Source: Anaerolineales bacterium (GTDB lineage Bacteria > Chloroflexota > Anaerolineae > Anaerolineales > UBA4823). From it: DNA of 5,351 bases. The notes beneath the pieces are model-generated. The model did no database searches, was not told where the DNA came from, and saw only the letters and a list, made by a program, of their open reading frames with translations. The translations under genes and the position numbers were made by a program. Shown here one piece after another: positions 1 to 5,351 of this stretch (position 1 is its first letter; each line of letters starts with the position of its first letter). The DNA is taken from NCBI GenBank assembly GCA_026415275.1, contig JAOAHK010000191.1:336-5686 (forward strand), read 5' to 3'.

Positions 1-381
1 TTTATTGAACATATCTAAGCCTTCTGGCGCCATTCTCCCTAACTCAACAAGAAGGGCATATAGGGCAAGGGCACAGTGAACCGGGGAGATGAAAAAGCGG
101 TCGCGATCGGGAGCTTTTGGCCCATTATAGGCTGCGCCTCTAAAGTAGGATGGATTGTTCTTTGATGGCGTGCCTGGAAAGGGGGGAGGGATCAGAGGCG
201 CTTGGCTCTCGCCAAGTTTCATGACTTTCCCATAGAGGGTGGCAAGGATTTCGGCTGACGAGCAGGCTTGGCTCAGATAACCACCGTTGTTCCGGATGGT
301 AAAGTCCAAAACGCGGCGCCGAATACCGCGTGCGAGCCTACGGGTGTGTTCTTGCCATGTTTCGAGTACCATTTCACTCAT
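1..381 (-). CDS. Transketolase-like TPP enzyme, N-terminal part (cut by window edge)
   Basis: The first 127 residues are visible and the frame runs open through the left edge. Residues 21-50 (RRRVLDFTIRNNGG, then YLSQACSSAEILATLY) and 93-113 (DRDRFFISPVHCALALYA) match the start of the transketolase TPP-binding domain, whose usual pattern is SGHxGxxLSxxEILxxLY followed by DRFxxSxGHAxxxLY. The second-motif histidine is kept (His102, bases 76-78), but the first-motif histidine aligns with Tyr35 (bases 277-279). A proline-rich stretch (residues 61-92) lies between the motifs. The GDG...N metal/TPP motif would lie beyond the edge, so it cannot be judged whether this is a short A subunit (about 270-300 residues, with a separate B subunit next) or a full-length enzyme. 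The start ATG overlaps the mtnA stop (ATGA), with an AAGGAAGG site 9 bases upstream; a second in-frame ATG at codon 4 is a less likely start. It probably acts on the product of MtnA or a later intermediate; the substrate is unknown. Confidence 0.8.
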   Translation of the reverse strand, partial: MSEMVLETWQEHTRRLARGIRRRVLDFTIRNNGGYLSQACSSAEILATLYGKVMKLGESQAPLIPPPFPGTPSKNNPSYFRGAAYNGPKAPDRDRFFISPVHCALALYALLVELGRMAPEGLDMFNK

Positions 382-1442
382 TGCATTGTTCCTTCCTTGA
401 CCTGTTGCATTAATTTGGGCAAGCTTTCTTCATAAGGAGGACAGGCAATTCCTACCTCTGTGATAATCGCTGTGATATATTGCGCGGGTGTGACATCAAA
501 GGCATAATTCAAGACCGGGGAGCCATCGGGCATCACTTGTTCGCTCCCGACAAAGGCAATTTCACTTCGATCGCGAATTTCAATCGGGATATGTTCACCC
601 GTAGGGATGCTTATGTCAATTGTGCTGGTAGGAGCAGCGACATAGAAAGGCACTCCATGTTCCTTAGCAACAATCGCTAAGTTGTAAGTGCCGATTTTGT
701 TTGCCGTATCCCCATTGGCAGCAATCCGATCGGCGCCGACAACACACAAATCGATGCCCACTTTTTTCATCAGGAAGCCAGAAGCGCCATCAACGATAAC
801 CGTATGGGGGATGCCGAGCTGGTTCAATTCCCATGCCGAAAGGCGCGCCCCTTGCAAGCGGGGGCGTGTTTCGTCTAAATAGGCATGGACTTGCTTGCCG
901 TTTTCATGCGCAATGCGGATGATTCCCAATGCCGTTCCGTAATCTACGGTAGCTAAACTCCCCGTGTTGCAATGATGGAGGATTTTTGCCGGATTGGGAA
1001 TTAGCGGAAAGGCGTTATAGCCAATTTGCTGATTTGCCCGAATATCTTCCTCGGCAATGTGATGGGCTTCGTTTAGGATAGCTTGGCGGACCGTCTGGAC
1101 ATCGGCATTGCTCAGGGAAGCAACTTTGCTGAGGACTCTGTCAATTGCCCAGAATAGATTCACCGCCGTTGGCCGGGAAGCGCGCAGGACTTCTGCGGCT
1201 GTCTGCACATCTTTGATCAATTGCTGCACATCGGTTGCTCGAGAAGCGTTGGCTGCCAAAGCCAAGCCATAGGCTGCAGCAGCGCCGATTGCCGGTGCCC
1301 CACGCACAATCATCGACTTTATTGCATCGGCGACCGCTTGATAATCTCTGAATTCCAGGTAGATAGTTTCTTTAGGAAGCACCCTCTGGTCGATCAACCG
1401 CAGGGCATCCTCTTTCCACTCTATACTCCGAAATGTGGTCAT
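378..1442 (-). CDS. mtnA: S-methyl-5-thioribose-1-phosphate isomerase
   Basis: Cytoplasmic isomerase converting 5-methylthioribose-1-phosphate to 5-methylthioribulose-1-phosphate in the methionine salvage pathway; family members can also take 5-deoxyribose-1-phosphate. The 354-residue length is normal for the family. Visible motifs are RGAPAIG at residues 47-53 (phosphate-binding region), HHCNTG at 156-161 with the presumed catalytic Cys158, DETRPRLQGARLSAWEL at 190-206, GADRIAANGD at 236-245 with the presumed catalytic Asp238, and NKIGTYNLA at 248-256. Cys and Asp are the pair used by the well-studied bacterial MtnA, so the enzyme looks active. The full motif set argues for MtnA rather than eIF2B subunits or ribose-1,5-bisphosphate isomerase, though a relaxed 5-deoxyribose role cannot be excluded. 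The ATG has a strong GGAGGT site 4 bases upstream. It follows mtnK by 29 bases and overlaps the transketolase-like gene by 4 bases. Confidence 0.95.
   Translation of the reverse strand: MTTFRSIEWKEDALRLIDQRVLPKETIYLEFRDYQAVADAIKSMIVRGAPAIGAAAAYGLALAANASRATDVQQLIKDVQTAAEVLRASRPTAVNLFWAIDRVLSKVASLSNADVQTVRQAILNEAHHIAEEDIRANQQIGYNAFPLIPNPAKILHHCNTGSLATVDYGTALGIIRIAHENGKQVHAYLDETRPRLQGARLSAWELNQLGIPHTVIVDGASGFLMKKVGIDLCVVGADRIAANGDTANKIGTYNLAIVAKEHGVPFYVAAPTSTIDISIPTGEHIPIEIRDRSEIAFVGSEQVMPDGSPVLNYAFDVTPAQYITAIITEVGIACPPYEESLPKLMQQVKEGTMQ
389..398 (-). promoter_or_regulatory. Ribosome binding site of the transketolase-like gene, inside the mtnA 3' end
   Basis: The minus strand reads AAGGAAGGAA here, with the purine core AAGGAAGG ending 9 bases before the ATG at 381. 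It lies within the last codons of mtnA, so ribosomes finishing mtnA pass over it and can restart at the ATGA overlap. This supports translational coupling of the two genes. Confidence 0.7.
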
Positions 1443-1446
1443 ATCA

Positions 1447-1452
1447 ACCTCC
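1447..1452 (-). promoter_or_regulatory. Ribosome binding site of mtnA
   Basis: GGAGGT on the minus strand, 4 bases before the ATG at 1442. It is the strongest Shine-Dalgarno match in the window and fixes the mtnA start. Confidence 0.85.
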
Positions 1453-1471
1453 GAAAAACGAGAACAACCAA

Positions 1472-2698
1472 CTAGAACGGATAACTCGACTTTGCTGCAA
1501 GCATCAGGTCAATTGCATCTTGGATAGAAGTGGCTTGATGCCGATTCTTGAGCCAAGAGACTGCAATGTTAATACCGATGCTTTCGCTAATGGCGCGCAT
1601 CTCAGGGTCTTCAATCGTCCAAAAATCATGCACATGTGCCATACCGATCAGTCTTCGTAACATTTCTGCTGCGCCAAAACCAAGGGTTTCTTGTAGCAGT
1701 TCCTTCATATCTGTCTTACGGAAAAGCGGAGAAGGCCATTCTCCATTACCTTCACTCTCCCAAAGGGTGAGAAATTCCGTTTCAAAAATCTGCCAGGTTT
1801 CTTTAACTAGGTCGGCCAACCAAGCGCGATATTCTTTGCGGGATTGTTCATCTTTGGCATGATACTCTTGCGCTGCATACGAGAGGGCTAAGTTTCCAAG
1901 GTAAGAACCGACATCGTGAGCAATCGGGCCGAAGAAAGCGAATTCGGGATCAACTACCTTGGTTTCCTCTTCGTTGAGCATGATTGAGCCGGTGTGCAGG
2001 TCGTTGTGAATCAGCGCTTGGGCGTGAGTCATATAACGCTCTTTGAGGATAAACATCTCACTGCGTAACTCATCGTCATTGTGGATTTGACGTACCTGCG
2101 GCTCGAGCAGTTTGCTCCAGCGGTTATTAGGATGATCCATATAGGGCTGAGTGAAAACCAGATCCTCCTGAACTTTGCACAGGACAGGATTGATAAACTG
2201 GGGCACCATGGCTTTTTTATCCCCAGAGCTGAGGTAAAGATCGCTAGTGTAAAACAAAGTGCGCGCCATGAAGATGCCGATATGTTTTGCCACGTGAGGG
2301 TAGCGAATTTGTTTCATTAAACCCTCACGCATGACCAGATGCTGGTTGAGATCTTCAATGACGAGTATATGTTTTTCTTCGTCATAATGGTAGATCTTTG
2401 GCACTTGATCCGGACAGTAGCGGCCTTCGATCGTGAGTAGCTCATGTTCGATACGCGAGCGGTCGACCGGCATCTTAAAATCTGGGTATCGCCAAGCAAA
2501 AGGTAGCGCCTGCTTGACGATAACCGATTGATGAATGGGATCGGATTTCGAGCTAACGCGGATCAAGAGATTGACATTTCCTTCAGCAATGGGCTGGACA
2601 GTCCAATCTTCCTGTTCTTTGAAAACCTCTTTGAAGACGGGAGTCTGTTTGATGTAATCTTTCACAGTTTGTTCGTTTAGAGCTTCGGGTGCATTCAT
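1472..2698 (-). CDS. mtnK: S-methyl-5-thioribose kinase
   Basis: Cytoplasmic ATP-dependent kinase that phosphorylates C1 of 5-methylthioribose, giving the substrate of MtnA. At 408 residues it has the family's usual length and the aminoglycoside-phosphotransferase/protein-kinase-like fold signs: a glycine-rich loop GNVNLLIRV (residues 40-48), an ATP-binding lysine in IVKQALPFAWRY (Lys62), the catalytic loop IHNDLHTGSIM (230-240, catalytic Asp233), the metal-binding DPE of VVDPEFAFFGP (Asp250, Glu252), and the paired arginines in EMLRRLIGMAH (Arg348-Arg349), matching the pair that binds MTR in the Bacillus enzyme. The catalytic loop reads HND where the Bacillus-type enzyme has HGD, a substitution tolerated in related kinases. 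The ATG at 2698 has GGAAGGA 5 bases upstream. It lies 26 bases after the permease gene, so the pathway enzymes appear co-transcribed with the importer. 5-Deoxyribose is a plausible second substrate. Confidence 0.94.
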   Translation of the reverse strand: MNAPEALNEQTVKDYIKQTPVFKEVFKEQEDWTVQPIAEGNVNLLIRVSSKSDPIHQSVIVKQALPFAWRYPDFKMPVDRSRIEHELLTIEGRYCPDQVPKIYHYDEEKHILVIEDLNQHLVMREGLMKQIRYPHVAKHIGIFMARTLFYTSDLYLSSGDKKAMVPQFINPVLCKVQEDLVFTQPYMDHPNNRWSKLLEPQVRQIHNDDELRSEMFILKERYMTHAQALIHNDLHTGSIMLNEEETKVVDPEFAFFGPIAHDVGSYLGNLALSYAAQEYHAKDEQSRKEYRAWLADLVKETWQIFETEFLTLWESEGNGEWPSPLFRKTDMKELLQETLGFGAAEMLRRLIGMAHVHDFWTIEDPEMRAISESIGINIAVSWLKNRHQATSIQDAIDLMLAAKSSYPF

Positions 2699-2703
2699 TT
2701 TCG

Positions 2704-2710
2704 TCCTTCC
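2704..2710 (-). promoter_or_regulatory. Ribosome binding site of mtnK
   Basis: GGAAGGA on the minus strand, 5 bases before the ATG at 2698, within the 26-base gap after the permease stop. It supports the chosen mtnK start. Confidence 0.75.
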
Positions 2711-2724
2711 TTACTTAGTTATTT

Positions 2725-3801
2725 TTAGCGACGCGTTGTGTAATAGCTCAAACCTAAGGATGTGATGAGTACAAGTCCTTTGATGACATCTTGGATGTAC
2801 CAGGGGATGTTCATCATGGTCAACCCATTGAGCATAACACCAACAAAAATTGCTCCCAAGACAGTGCCAAAGACGTTTGCCCGGCGTGCGTTTAGGACTG
2901 CAAAGCCAAAGTATGTTGCGGCGACCCCGTCCAACAAATAGGGGTCTCCGGCCTTGACCGCTCCGGAACCGATGCGGGCGGCGAGGACTAGTCCCCCAGT
3001 TGTTGCGAGAATTGCACTGATAATATAAGCGACTGTGCGAACCAAATTTACATCAATTCCTGCTAATCGCGCCGCTTCGCTATTGCCGCCAACCGCGTAG
3101 AAAATTCTTCCGTAACGAGTCAGCTCGAGAAACACAAAGGCAATCAGAGCAACGACAAGCATAATAATCACCGGTATTGGGATACCTCGAAAGGATTCTG
3201 AGCTAAGGACAAAACCTTGCCCAAATTTGAGAAAGGTAGGAGAGATCACACCATCTGCAATCGCTCGATCGGGACTCCACGGGTTTGTCATTCCCTTATA
3301 CACGGCATCGCCTTTAGTAATGCTCATTTGTAGCCCTTGCACCAAATAAAGCATGCCTAGGGTGGCTAGAAGATCGGGAATGCGAAACCGGACGATCAGA
3401 ACAGAGTTCAGAAAACCGATGATCGCTCCCGCCGTAAGGCTGATCAGGACGGCGAAATACCATGGAACTTTCCAAATAACCATCAAGGCAGGTGTCAAGA
3501 TAACGGCTAATCCGGTTACAGCACCTACAGAGACGTCGAAACCGTTTACCACTACTGAGAAAGTAACCCCCAAAGCAACGATCGTTAAGATCGACACCGC
3601 TCGCAGAATGTCAAGGATATTATCAATGGAGGCAAAGGCTTCAGTTTTTACGGAGAAAAATATGGAGACGGCGATCAATGTAATGATCAAACCATATTTC
3701 AAGAACAGCTCAGAGAATAGAGAAGAAGATTTCGAGTTCTGAGAGGTCTGGACGTAGTGGCTATCCTGTTCAACTTGCTCAACTTGTTGCGAAGATGACA
3801 T
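2725..3801 (-). CDS. Sugar-type ABC importer permease (RbsC/LsrC class)
   Basis: Inner-membrane channel subunit of a carbohydrate ABC importer (BPD_transp_2 type), 358 residues from the ATG at 3801. About 35 polar Ser/Gln/Glu-rich residues come first, presumably cytoplasmic, then hydrophobic segments near residues 37-52, 62-86, 90-110, 112-137, 207-227, 254-276, 288-304, 310-328 and 335-351. Family motifs are FDVSVGAVTGL (88-98; usual form DLSVGxxxGL) and GGNSEAARLAGIDV (238-251), the cytoplasmic loop expected to meet the ATPase. A GTG 9 bases further upstream (3808-3810) is in frame, but its first G is part of the AGGAG ribosome site, so the ATG is the better start. Only one permease gene is seen, suggesting a homodimer as in the ribose system rather than the LsrC/LsrD pair. 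Linkage to mtnK and mtnA suggests the cargo is methylthioribose or a related 5-modified ribose; sequence alone would say only ribose-like. Confidence 0.93.
   Translation of the reverse strand: MSSSQQVEQVEQDSHYVQTSQNSKSSSLFSELFLKYGLIITLIAVSIFFSVKTEAFASIDNILDILRAVSILTIVALGVTFSVVVNGFDVSVGAVTGLAVILTPALMVIWKVPWYFAVLISLTAGAIIGFLNSVLIVRFRIPDLLATLGMLYLVQGLQMSITKGDAVYKGMTNPWSPDRAIADGVISPTFLKFGQGFVLSSESFRGIPIPVIIMLVVALIAFVFLELTRYGRIFYAVGGNSEAARLAGIDVNLVRTVAYIISAILATTGGLVLAARIGSGAVKAGDPYLLDGVAATYFGFAVLNARRANVFGTVLGAIFVGVMLNGLTMMNIPWYIQDVIKGLVLITSLGLSYYTTRR
3770..3787 (-). repeat. Tandem 9-base repeat in the permease N-terminus
   Basis: Two adjacent 9-base units on the + strand (tcaacttgc, tcaacttgt) differ at the last base only. 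On the coding strand they give the repeated VEQ tripeptide in QQVEQVEQDS, inside the polar tail before the first membrane segment. It may be a small slippage duplication without functional meaning. Confidence 0.6.
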
Positions 3802-3809
3802 AAACGACA

Positions 3810-3814
3810 CTCCT
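3810..3814 (-). promoter_or_regulatory. Ribosome binding site deciding the permease start
   Basis: AGGAG on the minus strand lies 8 bases before the ATG at 3801. The in-frame GTG at 3808-3810 overlaps the site itself and so cannot be served by it; this places the start at the ATG and shortens the longest open frame by three codons. Confidence 0.8.
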
Positions 3815-3825
3815 CATTCAAGGTT

Positions 3826-5334
3826 TTACTGGAATAGGTGCTCCCGAGCACCTGTGGTGATTTCCATAACTGTCTGACGGTCGATCATCTCGGGCTTGAA
3901 TTCAGCGACAATTCGCCCATCACGGAGGACAATAACGCGATCGGAGATACCAAGCACTTCGTCGATGTCTGAGGACGAAAAGATTACGGCTGCATCTTGA
4001 GCTAAATTTCTTACCAAATTGTAAATATCTCGTTTGGCACCAATATCTATTCCTTGGGTAGCCTCATCGAAGATGATCAATTTAGGCTGTTTGCCCAGCC
4101 ACTTCCCAACCACGACTTTTTGTTGATTCCCACCACTTAAGTTTTTGACAATCATATCCGGGTTGGGTGGAACGAGACGTACTTTTTTGATCAAATCAAA
4201 GGCATATTTTCTCTCTTTTTCAAGCAAAACAAAGCTCGCTCTGCTTAGATACCGAATGAAGGGAAAGGAGATATTTTGAGCAACTGTGTTTTCAATGAAT
4301 AGACCTTGATTCCGACGGTCTTCAGGGACTAAGTAGATACCTGCGCGAATAGCATCTTTTGGATGTTGCAGGCTAAATTTCTTCCCTTCGAGGATGATCT
4401 CACCCGCATCTGGTTTTGTCGAACCGAAGAGAACATGCAATAAATCTGTTTTTCCCGCACCTGTGAGTCCCGTGATTCCTAATACTTCTCCTTTACTTAC
4501 ATGGAAAGACAGATCCCAAATCCTCCCTTTTTTGGTGAGGTTGCGCACTTCGAGGATTCTTTGTTGAGAGATTTCTTTGGGCTTTTCGGGGAAGACTTCG
4601 GCGGATGGCATCCCCAGCATGGCTTCAACTGCCTTACTGAGATCAAGTTCTTGGCGAGTAAAGTAGGCAACTTTTTGACCATTTCGCAAGATGGTAATTT
4701 CGTCTGCGATTTCTTGGATTTCACCTAGGCGGTGAGAAACGTAAAGGAAGCTAACTCCCTGTTTTTTCAAATCTTTGATAATATCGAACAGTTGTTGGGT
4801 TTCAATCAAACTGAGAGAAGAGGTTGGCTCGTCTAAAATCACGAAAGAGGATTGCCGCGAGATCGCCCGGGCAATAACCAACAACTGTTTCTCAGGTAAA
4901 GTCAGGTCGGCTACCTGTTTGCGGACATCAATGTTCAAGTTCACTTTTTGGATAATTTCTCTCGCTTCGTTGAGCAATTCGTTTTTGCGGATGAATAACC
5001 CCATGCTAGACGAAGCGATCTTTTCAATAAGAAGATTCTCTGCAACGGTTAAGTAGGGGATTAAAGTTGTGTCAACTTCTTGGTGAACAACCTCAATGCC
5101 ATACTTAAAGGCATCTGACGGTTTGTGAATGGAGACCTCTTCGCCATCGATTTCGATGCGACCTTCGTAATCTGGATAATAACCGGTGAGGATTTTGATC
5201 AGAGTGCTCTTTCCAGCCCCATTTGCGCCGATCAGGGCATGTACCTTGCCACTCGACAACTCAAAATCCACATTATCCAGGGCGACAACACCAGGGAAGG
5301 TTTTTCTCAATCCAATTGCTTGTAAAGTTGCCAT
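3826..5334 (-). CDS. Sugar-type ABC importer ATPase with two nucleotide-binding domains (RbsA/LsrA class)
   Basis: Cytoplasmic ATPase that powers the adjacent permease. The 502 residues form two fused ABC domains, normal for this class. Domain 1: Walker A GANGAGKST (36-44), signature region LTLPEKQLLVIARA (144-157), Walker B FVILDEPTSSL (164-174, Glu169), H-loop His201. Domain 2: Walker A GLTGAGKTD (289-297), canonical signature LSGGNQQK (399-406), Walker B LIIFDEATQGID (419-430, Glu424), then SSSDIDEV (453-460) where a standard ABC domain would carry the H-loop histidine; a Ser there is usual in sugar ATPases. The domain 1 signature departs from LSGGQ, also common in this class. The ATG at 5334 is bounded by an in-frame TAG (5338-5340), so no longer form is possible; its ribosome site is weak (GGA, 6 bases upstream). 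The permease gene follows after 24 bases. No binding-protein gene is in the window. Cargo is inferred from mtnK/mtnA to be methylthioribose-like; ribose or autoinducer-2 are alternatives on family grounds only. Confidence 0.95.
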   Translation of the reverse strand: MATLQAIGLRKTFPGVVALDNVDFELSSGKVHALIGANGAGKSTLIKILTGYYPDYEGRIEIDGEEVSIHKPSDAFKYGIEVVHQEVDTTLIPYLTVAENLLIEKIASSSMGLFIRKNELLNEAREIIQKVNLNIDVRKQVADLTLPEKQLLVIARAISRQSSFVILDEPTSSLSLIETQQLFDIIKDLKKQGVSFLYVSHRLGEIQEIADEITILRNGQKVAYFTRQELDLSKAVEAMLGMPSAEVFPEKPKEISQQRILEVRNLTKKGRIWDLSFHVSKGEVLGITGLTGAGKTDLLHVLFGSTKPDAGEIILEGKKFSLQHPKDAIRAGIYLVPEDRRNQGLFIENTVAQNISFPFIRYLSRASFVLLEKERKYAFDLIKKVRLVPPNPDMIVKNLSGGNQQKVVVGKWLGKQPKLIIFDEATQGIDIGAKRDIYNLVRNLAQDAAVIFSSSDIDEVLGISDRVIVLRDGRIVAEFKPEMIDRQTVMEITTGAREHLFQ

Positions 5335-5351
5335 ATTCTATCCATAGGTCG

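Noticed and set aside
1443..1471. Possible terminator or promoter in the mtnK-mtnA gap
   Set aside because: The 29 bases contain the mtnA ribosome site and a short T-run (minus strand) but no stem-loop before it; the gap is too short for a separate transcription unit.
2317..2499. Minus-strand open frame of 60 codons inside mtnK
   Set aside because: It is a shifted frame within an intact kinase gene; the kinase motifs before and after it are in one continuous frame, so there is no frameshift.
3802..3810. GTG start for the permease at 3808-3810, adding three residues
   Set aside because: The GTG overlaps the AGGAG ribosome site, while the ATG at 3801 sits 8 bases after it.
4501..4728. Open frames on the + strand opposite the ATPase and the other genes (for example 480-680, 1548-1862, 3353-3742, 4501-4728)
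   Set aside because: They lie antisense to genes with complete family motifs, show no recognisable domain, and their composition follows from the opposite coding strand.
3826..5334. Autoinducer-2 importer (lsrA) identity for the ATPase
   Set aside because: RbsA, MglA and LsrA class ATPases share all visible motifs, and no lsrK, lsrF, lsrG or lsrR-like gene is nearby, while MTR salvage genes are.

Overview
The window carries one compact operon, read entirely on the minus strand, running from the right edge to the left edge. In transcription order it holds: a two-domain sugar-type ABC ATPase (RbsA/LsrA class), a single membrane permease (RbsC class), an S-methyl-5-thioribose (MTR) kinase (mtnK), an MTR-1-phosphate isomerase (mtnA), and the first 127 residues of a transketolase-like, thiamine-diphosphate (TPP) type protein cut by the left edge. 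Gaps between genes are 24, 26 and 29 bases, and the last junction is a 4-base ATGA overlap. There is no non-coding stretch longer than about 30 bases, and no RNA gene, insertion sequence or CRISPR array was seen.

The genes make a coherent story: an importer brings in a 5-modified ribose, the kinase phosphorylates its C1, and the isomerase turns the aldose-1-phosphate into the ketose-1-phosphate. The natural candidate is MTR, the sugar left after adenine is removed from methylthioadenosine; 5-deoxyribose is the main alternative, because MtnK and MtnA are known to handle both in the DHAP shunt. The usual next enzymes (MtnB dehydratase, MtnW/MtnX or MtnC, MtnD, or the class II aldolase of the shunt) are not in the window. 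The gene coupled to mtnA is instead a transketolase-like protein in which the conserved N-terminal GH(x)G histidine appears to be replaced by tyrosine. This is the most interesting feature: it may be an undescribed branch of MTR/5-deoxyribose salvage that uses TPP chemistry, but this is inference.

The substrate-binding protein of the importer is not present; it probably lies beyond the right edge with the operon promoter, so nothing can be said about transcriptional control (for example a SAM-type riboswitch). Shine-Dalgarno sequences of AGGAG/GGAGG type, middling base composition and protein style suggest a bacterium such as a Bacillota or Chloroflexota member, but the sequence does not settle the lineage.
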